Below are positions 1 through 10,751 of a stretch of 64,000 bases of DNA, piece by piece (within the stretch, counting starts at the first letter, position 1; every line of letters starts with the position of its first letter). The position numbers were made by a program, and so were the translations under genes. Source of the stretch: Euphorbia lathyris (Eukaryota > Streptophyta > Magnoliopsida > Malpighiales > Euphorbiaceae); assembly GCF_963576675.1 (NCBI RefSeq), contig NC_088917.1, positions 76,928,610 through 76,992,609 on the forward strand, given 5' to 3'. The notes under the pieces were generated by a model. That model was not told where the DNA came from. It did not search any database and saw nothing but the letters and a program-made list of their open reading frames with translations.

Positions 1-2
1 AG

Positions 3-3000
3 GACTGGTTCTTTAATGGATTGCAAAACTATAAAATATATGTAGGTCATTTTCGTTCGTATTTTGGGTGTGAGGAGCATGAATCATCAAGGATGCTACA
101 GCTAGGGCTGACAACGAGTATTGGTTTGATGCATAGGATTAAAGAGTTTCTTAAAGGGACTGAAGTTCTATATTTAGGGAATGAGAATTTGTTGTTTGAT
201 TATAGTCAACTTGAAACAGATTCTTTTGGGAAACTGCGAATTTTAAAAATCAGCAAATGTCCGTTGAAGAATCTCTTTCCCTTTTCATGTGATAAATGTT
301 TACCGCAGCTTCAAGAAATTGAAGTCGGATCTTGCAGTAACATGGAAGCTATTGTTGGTGAAGGGAGTGAAGGTGAAGTGATGGAGTTCCCTCAGTTGAC
401 CTCTTTGAAGCTGGGATCTCTACCACATCTAATAGGCTTTTGCAAAACAAGTGGAATGGTAAGTCATGTATTATTTTCTTTAGTCGATTTGATTCTCTTT
501 TTCTTATTTTGCTAAACAAGTGGAATGAATATTCAACTGGCAGGTTTCTTGTCCTAATCTAACAAGTTTGAAGGTGTTCGACTGCCCGAGTTTGAAGTAT
601 GTATTTACAACTTCAATGGTGAAATCTCTTAAGCAACTCAAAAAGTTTGAAATAACTCACTGCGAGTCAATCCAAGAGATAGTACGACCGAGTAACCAAA
701 TAGAAGAAGAGAGCATCCATATGATTGTGTTTCCTGAACTTGACTATCTTGAACTCCGAGGGCTTGACAACATGAAAAGGTTCAGCAGCAGATATCCAAT
801 TAAATTTCCAAAACTAAGAGAACTGAGGATGAAGTCTTGCAATGCATTGAATAACTTCGTGTCCAAATTTTCAGATACTACTGATGATGAAACTCTCTTC
901 AATGAATTGGTGATATATTTTTCTTTCTATTACCTTGATGATTGAAACACTCTTCTTCAATGTTAGATTGATTGATCATCTTGTCTTTTCTTTCCTACCT
1001 AATGGCAGGCCACTTTCTCCAGTCTGGAGATAATATCTTTTCAATTCATGGATAACTTCAGATATATATGGCACCAGCAATCTGTAGATGATGATTCATT
1101 TTCCAAATTAAAATCATTGGAGATCATGAGATGCTCAAAGCTATCAGTTGTTTTCCCGTCAAATCTGTATAGAAGATTTCGGAGATTAGAGTCGCTTTCT
1201 CTATCTGATTGTGATGGAGTTCAAGAGATATATGAATATAAAGGGGTCGGTTTTGAAGAAACAAATAGTTTACAAGCATTTTCGCTACAACGGATATGTA
1301 TAAACAGTCTACCCTCATTGAAGCATATATTGAGTAAGGACATCGATGAAGCTTTGAGTTTTCCGAATCTGCAATCAGTTTATGTATGTGATTGTTGGGA
1401 TCTGAAATATGTGTTTCCGGCATCGATAGCTTGTGGTCTTCTCCAACTTCAACACCTCGAAATAACACGTTGTGGTGCAGAAATGATAATTGCAGAGGCA
1501 AAAAATGAAGGATCAGAAGGTGCCACTGCTCATACTTCTGTGTGGCCCAAGGTGCGAATACACTTTTTACTCTCTATATAATATATAGACAATTTCATAT
1601 CATAAACATAAACATGGTATCTTAATTTTACATCTTTCACATTTTAATACTTAGATTTCATTTCATAACTGTTAAGTCTCGCACAATATATCCATTGACC
1701 TATTGCAAACAGTTACCCATTAAAACAATATAGATAAATTACAACTATGTTATGAACTTTAACTCTCTTTTTTCATAGTTTAATACCCAAACTTCATTTT
1801 TGCATAAGAAAATACGACCGTTGTAGTCTTCGGCTGCAATTAGGAGTGGATGGGATAGAAATAATACTCCAATTAATTTCAGAATGCAACTGATGAAAAA
1901 ACAAATCAATTTCAGGCTATTATGAGAAAATTTGCAGTTTCATCAGTACGATGAGTTCATTAACAATTTTTTTTATTTCATCATTATGCAACTTTTTGGG
2001 TTTTTCTTTGATTTTTAGGGATTCAAAGTAGTAAGAAATTGTTCGAGAGAGAGAAGAATAAAAAATGAAAGGGAGAGAATGGAAAGATTATAGATCGAAA
2101 TGAAGAGCTCAATTGGATCTATAAAAAAAAAAAAAAAAAAGGGCGGCCCGGTCGCATTACGCGTCCCCGCTGAGCGAGGGTCCGGGGAGGGGTCCCACCA
2201 CAAGGGTGTATTGGGGGCAAGCCTTCCCTTGCCAATTTAATTGGCAAGAGGCCGCTCCTAAGACTCGAACCCGTGACCTCTGGTCACACGGCAACAACGT
2301 TTTACCGTTGCGCCAAGGCTCGCCCTCCTCAATTGGATCTATATTTAAGTAAAATACTTGGTCAAACTATGTCTCTTGTGCAAAAAAATAAAATCTAGAT
2401 ACCAAAGTTTTAAAGTTCAAGTATCATATTTGTAAGGGAGAATGTTCAAAAATATCCCTGGCATTGACAATGCATTTTTACCGTAACGTCTAAAATTGTG
2501 CAATTTTACCCCTAACATGTGCAAAAAAGAGCAGATTTACTCCTAAAGTTGGCAAGTTGGGTGCATTTGAAAAACAATTCAGTAAACTGTTTTAAGTCAT
2601 GAATCATGTCATCTACACTTTATATTTACGTCATTTTATTACTCATTAGTAACATATTATAACAATATAAATAGATGTGAATTTTTTTAATAAAAAAAGT
2701 CAAATAATTATACTGTATTTTGTACGACATGGATAAAAAAATACAAATATTTTGTCTAATTTAAAAATATAATCTCAAATTTTTTACTAAATCACCAAAA
2801 ATATGAATTTTTTTTTGAACCAATTGATATGGAACTATTGCATAATAAGGAACAAAATATATGTATTTTATAATGATATCACAAATTGACCCAACTTGCC
2901 AACGTTAGGGGTAAATTTACTCTTTGTTGCAAACGTTAAGGATAAAATTGCGTCATTTTAGACGTTAGGAGTAAAATTGCTTTGACCGTTAACGCTAGGA

Positions 3001-4364
3001 GTATTTTTGCACCTTATCCCTAGTTGTAATATATCCATATTTTTAATGGGTAACCGATTATAGCAAGTCAATAGGTGTACTATATTAACTAGACATTTTA
3101 AATTCGAAAAAAGACAAAAATGAACCATATGGTTTTGCCGCTTTGAAAAGACAATTCGCGTGGTTTAAAAGTTTGCAAACAGGCTATGTGTTTTTTTGCA
3201 GTTTACAAACTCGGTCCTTCCTTCAAAAATTGTTGTCGTAACTATTTACCCTAAAGGGAACAATTAAAAAGACGGGCTTTGCAAATTATCCAAAATTCCA
3301 GGTCTAACTTTGCAAATTAATTAAACCGCAAATGTTCTTGGCAAAAAAATCACTCACATATTCTTTAACTGTAAAATTTATAAAGTACAGTTTTGCAAAC
3401 CGGTTAAACCACAACTTTATTTTTGTGCTTTTTCCTTTTAAATTCAGGTACAATTTTATGCTAAAATAAAATCTAAGTACCAATTGTGAAAGAGTGTAAA
3501 TTTCAAATACTATGATTGTAATTTACTCTTGGAAGTGCAAATACTTCAACATCCCATTTTTAAATTTTTGGTTAGGTTATTCCCAATTTGGAGGTCTTGA
3601 AATTAGATCACAACAGCTTGAAAGCAATACAAGATGATCACGTCCTTCCAGTTGAGTCGGTGTGGAAATTGCAACGAGTTAGGCTAGTAGATTTAAAAGA
3701 GGAATCCATTCCTTTTCTATTTGGTTTTCTCAGGCGAATCTATTCTTTGGAAAAGCTCATCTTCCACAGTTGTTCTTTGGGAGAGATATTCTCAGTTGGA
3801 GAGGAACAACAATATCATCTGATAAGACTAAAACACTTGAAGTTAATGAATATTTATGGATTGAAGCATATACTAAAAGACTCACAACTCAATCCCATTT
3901 TTCAACATCTTCTAACTCTGAAAGTTAGAGAACGTTATGATTTGATGAATATAGCACCATCATCACCTTCTTTCCAAACTCTAACAACTCTCAATGTGGA
4001 AAGTTGTCCAAAAATGACAAGCTTGGTTACAGCATCAACGGCAAAAAGTATGATGCAACTCGTGAAATTACGAGTTTCTGGTTGTGAAATGATGAAAGAA
4101 ATTGTTGCAAACAATGATGATGATGCTGCTGCTGATGTGATTATTTTCAAGAAGCTGAAGCATTTGGAACTTACTAAATTGTATAAGCTCAATAGTTTTT
4201 GCTCTAACAATTACATCTTCGAATTCCCATTGTTAGAACGAGTATTTGTTCAAGAATGTGAAGAAATGAAGATTTTCTGTGGCGGAGTGTTGAGCACACC
4301 AAAACTAGATTGCCTAGGAAATCTTAATGTCACACTAAAATCTCAATTACAAGAGAATCGGTAA
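3..4364 (+). CDS. LRR region of a CC-NB-LRR resistance protein, 5' partial, four exons visible
   Basis: Exons read 3-458, 544-909, 1009-1551 and 3576-4364, all joined in phase 0 with GT-AG borders; the stop is TAA 4362-4364. The product is a run of irregular leucine-rich repeats with the cysteine pattern of RPS2/At4g27190-type proteins (LKVFDCPSLKYVF, LRELRMKSCNAL, LTTLNVESCPKMTSL, LERVFVQECEEM). In this family the LRR region senses effectors or guarded host proteins, while the NB-ARC ATPase, expected upstream of the window, is the switch. No premature stop is seen in the four exons, so the gene could be intact. The 2-kb intron before the last exon carries a SINE and two MITEs. Possible further coding sequence lies at 4461-4494 and 6117-6182, split by a hAT insertion, but a TGA at 4489 makes this uncertain. 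The family is sure; function and full length are not. Confidence 0.87.
2124..2328 (-). mobile_element. tRNA-derived SINE (Au-like) in an LRR-gene intron
   Basis: Read on the minus strand the element starts with a tRNA-like head. An A-box-like stretch (TTGGCGCAACGGTAAA) is followed by a B-box (GGGTTCGAGTCTTAG). The tail contains the conserved CCCCTCCCCGGACCC and CGACCGGGCCGCCC blocks of plant Au-type SINEs and ends in a T-run. It is flanked by a perfect 15-bp target-site duplication, tcaattggatctata, at 2109-2123 and 2329-2343, as expected for LINE-driven retroposition. The A and B boxes are an internal Pol III promoter. No independent tRNA gene is implied. Confidence 0.9.
2436..3020. mobile_element. 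MITE with long inverted repeats (MULE-type)
   Basis: The left end (GGGAGAATGTTCAAAAATA) and the reverse complement of the right end (GGGATAAGGTGCAAAAATA) match, and similarity continues inward through motifs such as TTTTACTCCTAACGTCTAAAATG. Flanks give a 9-bp duplication with one mismatch: tatttgtaa 2427-2435 and tagttgtaa 3021-3029. The duplicated copy of this intron near 8970-8985 lacks the element, a natural empty site. No transposase is encoded. A 9-bp duplication and long inverted repeats favour a Mutator-like origin; that assignment is inferred. Confidence 0.8.
3106..3436. mobile_element. MITE, 331 bp, in an LRR-gene intron
   Basis: Inverted ends (GAAAAAAGACAAAAATGAACC against reverse-complement GGAAAAAGCACAAAAATAAAG) continue inward as the motifs ATGGTTTTGCCGCTTTG and GTGGTTTAACCGGTTTGC. 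A perfect 9-bp duplication, tttaaattc, flanks it at 3097-3105 and 3437-3445. A related copy lies in the second LRR segment (about 9085-9168 continued at 10757-11005), where it was split by a solo LTR. There is no coding capacity. Confidence 0.75.
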
Positions 4365-4502
4365 CAACTAATTAATGCTTTCTATAATATTTATTCTTTC
4401 ACTTTATTATTAATATTTACATTGTTATAATGCTATTAATTTCTTGGGATTGAATTAAAGGTTGGTGGACATTTCGTGGGTTGAATGGTGAGAGACCGAG
4501 AC

Positions 4503-6116
4503 AATAGTTATTAAAGGCGCGCCTCGGCTAAGGCCCCAGCCTTCGCGCCTCTGGAGCCCAAAGGCGGGCGCGGTCGGTCAGGATAAATTTTGGACAACTA
4601 TTCTTTATATCTTAAAGATATTTGGTCCATTGGTTCGTGTTCTTAGATTGGTTGATTGTGAGATAAGGCCACCGATGGGGTACATTTATGAAGCGATGGA
4701 TAGAGCTAAAGAAGCCTTTGCTAAGGCTTTTGAGAACAGTGACAAGAAGGAAGAGAAATACAAGGAAGTTTATGAATATATAGACAAAAGATGGAATTGT
4801 CAACTTCATCATCGTTTACATGCTGCTGGAAATTATCTTAACCCGGAATACTTCTATTCTAATGATGTCCTCTCGAATGTAGAGGTTTGTAATGGGTTCT
4901 CTGAATGTGTCCAGAGGCTAAGTATGTATCAATATGCAAAAGGGCTGTTTGGGAACCCGTTTGCTGTTAGGCATCGGAGCACAAAATCTCCAGGTAATAT
5001 TTATTATTGATTAGTCTTTTGTAATATTAACTTAGTTTTAATTAAAAGTTTCAATTTAAGCTCAATTTTCTATTGATGTAACAGCTGATTGGTGGACTTG
5101 TTATGGAGCTTCCACTCCAACTTTAAGAAATTTTGGTGTGAAAGTGTTAAGCCTCACGTGTAGTGCCTCTGGATGTGAATGAAACTGGAGCATATTTGAA
5201 CATGTAAGATATACTTTATTAGTTTGTTAGTGTTACTGTTTAGCTTTAGCATCATTCTTATTTTTCACAATATATGATATATTGTATATTTTATGTTTCA
5301 AGTTCATAGTAAAAAGAGGAATAGGCTTGATCAACAACGGTTGAATGATTTAGTGTTTGTGAAGTATAATCGAGCACTAAAGTTTCGTCATGGAACTCGT
5401 GACACTCTTAATCCTATTTCTTTAGGAGATATAGATGACTCCAATGAATGGTTGATGGGTAAGATTGGATGGAGGAGAGTCGGATGATGATGATCTAGTA
5501 CACCCAAATGAGGGATTGAAATGGGCCGATGTAAGTACGGCTACTGGAGCTGATGAAAGTGCTTATCAAACTAGAGTAGTAGTAAAAAATGTTGCAAATG
5601 CATCTAGTTCAAGTGTTAGGTCTAAGGCTAAGGCAAAAGATAAGGGTAAAATGCATCTTATAGATGATGAACCTTACTTTGTAGATGATGAGTACATTGA
5701 TGAGGAAGGTGACAATGATGATGAGATTGAGAACCTTATTCAAGAAGCATATGATGATGTAAGTGATGATGATGATGATGATGATTATGGTTCCGATGAA
5801 GATTAGGAAGGAAGACTAGGAAGTTAAAGATTAGTTGTTTTCTAAAGTCAAGACTATTAGTGTTTTCTTTAGTGTGAACTTTTAAGTCGGAATTATGAGT
5901 TTTAGATTATGCCTTAGTAGTTAACTAGAACTTAACTCGTGCATTTTATGGTTTTATTGTTGGTATTTGACTATTTGTGATTATTTGTGACTAGTATTAT
6001 GAATTTATGATTTTTTTTTTGGTGGGCCTCGAGGGGCTCGGGAGCGCGCCTTAAGTTGCGCCAAGGCTCCAGGACCCCCTTGCGCCTTAGTGCGCCTTGC
6101 GCCTTTAATAACTATG
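4503..6116 (+). mobile_element. hAT transposon, internally deleted
   Basis: Terminal inverted repeats ATAGTTATTAAAGGCGC and GCGCCTTTAATAACTAT bound the element. The subterminal regions are rich in GCGCCTTG/CTCGGC words typical of this plant hAT group. Flanks give an 8-bp duplication with one mismatch, accgagac 4495-4502 and actgagac 6117-6124, the length expected for hAT. Only the C-terminal part of a transposase remains inside, so it cannot be autonomous. It inserted about 140 bp beyond the LRR gene's stop. Confidence 0.85.
4581..5806 (+). pseudogene. hAT transposase, C-terminal remnant
   Basis: The segment from 4581 reads GPLVRVLRLVD, then GYIYEAMDRAKEA and IDKRWNCQLHHRLHAAGNYL, the conserved C-terminal half of plant hAT transposases. 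An intron (donor about 4994, acceptor about 5083) leads to DWWTCYGASTPTL, part of the dimerisation region. A TGA replaces the arginine expected in CERNWSIFEH (about 5179). After another intron comes HSKKRNRLDQQRLNDLVFVKYN, then a frameshift near 5460-5470 and an acidic D-rich tail ending at 5806. The N-terminal BED finger and the first catalytic region are missing through internal deletion. This is a dead gene; family assignment rests on recognised motifs. Confidence 0.85.
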
Positions 6117-6573
6117 ACTGAGACTCAGAATGGTGATGCATTGGAGGAAAAAATGGAAGTTGAAGTCACAGGGAATGAGTAAGTGAATATACTTTTGGAA
6201 AAGCAATTTTTAGTCCCACCCAAAAACAATTTTTAATCGACTTTATCCTTTGAAGCATATGAAACAATTTTCATATTAGTAGCATTGGGCATAATCATTT
6301 TTTAGGCCTTGGATTGTTGAATCATGTTTATTATTTTGAACGAATAACTCATGCTTATGCTTATATTTTCTTTCTTCATGTCCCTCTTTTGAGTAATTTG
6401 CTTATTCTTGCAGATAAATTCAAATCCCAGACTAGTACTAATTCTAAGAATGAGCCGCCAATTCATGTCCCTCTTTTGAGTAATTTGCTTATTCTTCCCA
6501 TATTTTCATCTCCTTCTTTGTTCGTTTTAGTTTAAATATGAAGTAAACATCCATAGCTAGAGCTATTTAATTA
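6117..6573. other. Former 3' flank of the LRR gene with a 36-bp direct repeat
   Basis: Right of the hAT duplication the text ACTGAGACTCAGAATGGTG runs on to a TAA at 6180-6182 and may be the displaced 3' end of the LRR transcript. A 36-bp sequence (starting cttcatgtccctctttt) occurs at about 6374-6409 and again at about 6461-6496 in direct orientation. Nothing else in this stretch looks coding. Confidence 0.5.
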
Positions 6574-7055
6574 TGCCTCCGACTGTTTGTTCAACTACAT
6601 TTCCTGCTTCTGCATAAGCTATTTGTCCAGGGCTCGACATTTTTGACATGATCGCTGCCATGGTACCACCAGCAGCTATTATAAGAGGAATGCAACATAC
6701 TAGAACTAAAGAAAGTTGCTATCCTTTAGTGAAAGCAACAATAAAACCGCCTATAAATGTTGCTGCTAGTTGTATGAATTTCCCAACCTGTCAAATTTTA
6801 TCCAATGATTTACAATGACACGCCATATTAACATCCTTATAACAGAAACTCAGTTATAAAAATATGAGTTTCCGTATTACATTAGTCCTTTCGTGTAATA
6901 CTATGATTTGGGTTTACTTTAAGAATATAATCATTTAATGACAAGATTCATAACAAGATATAGTTAAATATACCTGCAGCCAGAAGGCATATGGTCTGAC
7001 GCAGATTCCAATTGCCAAGGAACAAAAGACATTCTGGCCGGGGAATCTCAAGGTA
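6574..7055 (-). pseudogene. ABCB (P-glycoprotein/MDR) transporter fragment
   Basis: Minus-strand translation of about 6790 down to 6574 gives GKFIQLAATFIGGFIVAF, then SLVLVCCIPLIIAAGG, MSKMSSPGQIAYAEAGNVVE and QTVGG. This is the first transmembrane domain of plant ABCB exporters. The W of the usual KGW is a TAG stop. A second patch at about 7050-6975 (SLAIGICVRPYAFWLQ) resembles the preceding exon, separated by an intron-like gap. No ATP-binding cassette is present. It is a non-functional gene fragment, perhaps carried in by duplication or transposon capture. The first patch is clear and the second is tentative. Confidence 0.7.
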
Positions 7056-7142
7056 CATAAAATCTTATTTCAAGTCTGAAAATAATTTATATTATCAAAT
7101 TGGAACTATGTGAATGGACTTTGAACAACATATTAAACTATT

Positions 7143-7541
7143 GGGACGTTTGGTATTCTATTGGGATATGGATAAGGATAAAGGTTAGGATAGGGATAAC
7201 TGGTTAGGATAAGGATAAAAATATGATAGTCGAGAATTATTATTCAATGTTTGGTATGTGGGATAGGGATAGAGATAAAATAATACATTTTACTATTTTA
7301 ACCTTATTTAAACTACATAACATTAATTTGAGGGATAAGATGGACTTTTCCATCCTATTAAAATCGCAGGAGCTTATCCCTCCTCCTTATACCACCCCCC
7401 TCTTAGGTATAGGATTTGAGGGATAAGAGTCTTATCCCTCATCTGTCTCACTCTTCTATCTCCCAAACAAACACGGAATAACTTATCTCGTGTTTTTTTA
7501 TCTCTATCTCATTTCTTATATCCCTTCTAACAAACACCCCA
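7143..7541. mobile_element. MITE with GTTTGGT-type ends
   Basis: The left end GGACGTTTGGTATTCTATTG resembles the reverse complement of the right end, GGGGTGTTTGTTAGAAGG. The interior alternates GGGATAAGGATA words on the left with TTATCCCTC/TATCTC words on the right, making a long imperfect fold-back. I could not find a convincing target duplication, so the superfamily (PIF or hAT) is open. Non-coding. Confidence 0.6.
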
Positions 7542-8102
7542 TGTGTGAATAGAGGTAGTCAGGCGTCAGCCAGCATAAGCTTTGAACAAGAAAAGTTTGC
7601 ATTGTAAGTCAAGGCCAAAAACACATTCCACATCAAACCAAATTACTATTTCTAGTTATTTTTTATTCCTCAACTCTACCTACCAGTATCAACCCTTTCC
7701 CAAACTTAATTATGTTTTTAATAATTTAAATTGTAGTTTCTGATTCTCTTAAAGAATCTTTTTGGATTATGTATAGGGATGGTTTTGGATTATGTATAGG
7801 GATGGTAACGGGTATGAATTTTGCGGGTACTGGACATTATCCAACCCTAGTGGGATTATATATGAACCTTATATCTTGAGAGGAAAATGAGATTATTTTT
7901 TTTTTTTTTTTATCTATTATGGGTATGGGTATACCCCGGTACTTGCTATCCACTACCACCCACTAAACAGCTACTTAAATATTGTTTTCCTTTTGTTTTA
8001 TTTCAAGATTTTTCTGTCTCTTTTTTAGAAGTGAGTGAAGAAAAACTTCTTGAGAAATTGTTTGACTGATATATTGGTTGGCTCAATGGATTTAATTTTG
8101 GG
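7542..8102. other. AT-rich intergenic DNA with a 22-bp tandem duplication
   Basis: A 22-bp sequence beginning tttggattatgtataggg occurs at 7761-7782 and again at 7784-7805. Downstream are GGGTATG/GGTATACCCC words and a T-run at about 7895-7911. No open frame with recognisable content was found. Confidence 0.5.
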
Positions 8103-8290
8103 ATAATGTGCAAAAATAGTTCTAATGTTTACGGTTAGATCAATTTTATCCTTAACGTTTAAAATGGGTAATTTTACCTCTAAAGTTGGCAGCCAAGAGT
8201 AATTTTACCTCTAACGTTGACAAGTTGGGTCAATTTGAGTGATAATTCATCAAACTTTCTTCTTGGTTATGAATCTTGTTATAGCACCAA
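8103..8290. repeat. Half of a MITE related to the one at 2436-3020
   Basis: It starts GGGATAATGTGCAAAAATAG and continues with TTTTATCCTTAACGTTTAAAATGG and two ATTTTACCTCTAA(C/A)GTT words, matching the left arm of the MITE in the LRR intron. No matching right arm follows, so the copy is truncated. It shows the family is repeated in this genome. Confidence 0.6.
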
Positions 8291-8303
8291 AATTAAACGA
8301 TTA

Positions 8304-8360
8304 TATTCTTAAGTAATCCCAAATCATAGTATTACACGAAAGGACTAATATAATACAAAA
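8304..8360 (-). repeat. Inverted copy of 6876-6935
   Basis: The stretch containing CAAATCATAGTATTACACG and AAAGGACTAATATA is nearly the reverse complement of 6876-6935, which reads TACATTAGTCCTTTCGTGT on the plus strand. The two are about 1.4 kb apart in opposite orientation. The repeat family is not recognised. Confidence 0.6.
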
Positions 8361-8495
8361 TTTGGATTCGAGCGAACTGTCTTTCTTTTCCTATAGTTTG
8401 ATGATCGACATTATTATAGCATCGAAATTAAACTGTTATTGATAATTCATTAAACTTGATGTCCTATGATATTTTGTGTGTTGTAGTGGTTGGCA

Positions 8496-8912
8496 ATGGT
8501 TCGAAGTTGGATGTATGAGTTAAGATATACTGCAAGGTTCCTAGAAGGGTTTGAGGAGTTTATTAGTGTTGCCCTTAAACACCAATCCGATAGTGAATCT
8601 AGGACAATTCTTTGTCCTTGTATTGACTGCAATAACTCGAGGGGATATCGCGACATAGTTGAAATTAGGGATCACTTAACTCGTTGCGGGTTTAAACCTA
8701 ACTATACAAGTTGGGTATGTCACGACGAGATCGAAGATCATGGGGAGAGCTCGACTAATTTAGGGATTCATGGTGATGATCGTTGTGATGATAACAATGA
8801 AAATGAAAATGACGATATCAATGTTGATGATGATGTTGAGAATGAGAGTGAAATGGAAAGGGATAGGATTGACGCGATGATGCACGATGTAGAAGCCCAA
8901 TTTACAGAGTGA
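8496..8912 (+). pseudogene. CACTA (En/Spm) transposase N-terminal fragment
   Basis: An open frame of 138 codons starts MVRSWMYELRYTARFLEGF and contains FISVALKHQ, LCPCIDCNNSRGY, IRDHLTRCGFKPNY and WVCHDE. This is the transposase-associated zinc-binding domain (CPCxxC) found at the start of plant CACTA transposases. It ends in an acidic D/E/N tail and then a stop. The catalytic transposase that normally follows is absent, as are CACTA-type termini. A remnant rather than a working gene; the ATG chosen matches the family's usual start. Confidence 0.8.
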
Positions 8913-9168
8913 CCTCGTATGCAAAAAAAAAGTACCAGAATGTGAAAAAAGTTAAAGTACAAGAATCATAGTCGTAATTTATCCATATATTAATGGGTAA
9001 CCGATTGTAGCAGGTCAATAAGTACTATATTGTTGAGTCATTTTAAATTGGGGAAAGTACTATATTTTCGAGTCATTTTAAATTGGGAAACTATGAAAAT
9101 AAACCTTATGGTTTAGCCGTTTTGCAAAGACAATCTACGTGGTTTAAAAGTTTGCAATAAGGAGTCTG

Positions 9169-10751
9169 TGTCACGTCCGGGTCTAAATTTCTAGAATTTA
9201 TACCTTGATAGTACTATATATTATAATTATTAGGTGTGTGATTTTTGTTTGGTACTATAGGAAAAATTTGGAGTTAATTTGATGATTTTAGGTGTAAATT
9301 AAAAGTTTAGAATAATTTTTAAAAGATTATATAAAGATGGAGGATTAAACTGGATATTTACCAGATTTGGTATATATAAATTCGAAGAGGCAAAGATTAT
9401 CATCTTCTTTCTTTTTCTTTTTATATTTCTTTTAAATTCATCAGTTTTCTCTGAACCGTTTCTCCACCATTTCTTTGATTTACGGAGATTCGACCGTCTG
9501 AATCACTTGAAATTTAAAATATAGCATTCTTATGCATAGTTTTAAATCCTAACTAAAGAATTTTTGAGTTTCGGAAGTGTTTGGAGGGGAAAGTCTTAGA
9601 TGGAATTTAGAGGAGAATCGATCGGTTGTATTTTCTTCAATTAGTAGCCAAGATAAGTAACTATCAACTATATTTTGAGTTTTATGTATATAGATATATA
9701 TATATAACCAAAGAAGTTTCAGAAATTGATATTTTAGGGTTATGCAAGAATTTTGTAAAATTAGGGTTTTTCATGATTTTGCTTTTTATTATGAAATGAC
9801 GGTTCAAACGAAGCTATTGATTATGCTTCTATGTGAATTTCAGATTTTACTTGATTATGTTGATTTAAGGCTTAATTTGGTTGATTTACATATATACATA
9901 TATGTTTGCGGTTATTGTTGTTATTATTTTGGATTGAAGTCCAAATATGATTTTTATGATACAAAAGGGCTAATTGAAGCCAAATGATTTATAGTTATGA
10001 AATAGTTTGGAATTTAATTGTGAAAGGATATTTGAGCACGTTATGATTTTATGATTTTATATCCATCGAGAGTTATCCGGATCAGTAGTTTTATATTTGA
10101 AGACCATGTTCAGTGAGGGACATGACATGTGTACACAGTCTGAAGACCTATTGGGTATGGCAGCGAAGTATTGGGTAAGACCATATGGGATAGGCAATGT
10201 TAAGAGACGTCTCGACTATATATGTGGTTATTGATTGATACTTAAGGGGAGAAACTCGATGATGGATACAATGTTTTAAGTTCATTTGGATTATTTTTTC
10301 GGTTATGATTGATTTTGATATAAGTTTTACGTTTGCGTGAATACGATTTGGTTTGATAAAACACTTATTTGATTACAATATTTTATAAGGTTTTGAACTC
10401 AAGAATGGATACAATATTATATATTTTTATGGTTTTGGTTTACTACTTTGACTATATTATGAACTTACGTTTTGAGTATATTTTATAAGGTTTTGATTAA
10501 ATCCCTTTATAAAGATATATATGTAGCTATGTTAAATAAAGTTGGTTTTTATGGCTGATATAGAGAAGGTTACCGACCGTTTAGGCGAGATTTGGAAGTT
10601 GGCTGTTTATTGTCAGAATTATGGTTAGAATTTTGGTATTACAATTGTAATATTATGATATTGGGATAAATTGGAGACTCCTAAGTATTGATTATGATCT
10701 TACTATTTCACGTCCGATACCGATTGAGGTCGTCTAGGGTCGGGTGTGACA
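9169..10751. mobile_element. Solo LTR, 1,583 bp, Ty3/gypsy-like
   Basis: It starts TGTCACGTCCGGG and ends GGGTCGGGTGTGACA, with the TG...CA ends and inverted terminal hexamer expected of an LTR. A perfect 5-bp duplication, gtctg, flanks it at 9164-9168 and 10752-10756. A TATA-like stretch (TATATATAAA, about 9370) lies inside. No primer-binding site, polypurine tract or coding sequence accompanies it, so recombination between two LTRs probably removed the interior. Assignment to gypsy rests only on the TGTCAC start and is tentative. Confidence 0.8.

Noticed and set aside
2250..2328. tRNA-like sequence on the minus strand
   Set aside because: It is the head of a SINE with a poly-T end and a 15-bp target duplication, not a stand-alone tRNA gene.
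5293..5806. Acidic D-rich frame as a separate host gene
   Set aside because: It is the C-terminal tail of the hAT transposase remnant, inside the element's inverted repeats.
9742..9987. Possible small protein of 81 codons
   Set aside because: It lies inside the solo LTR and has no recognisable features.
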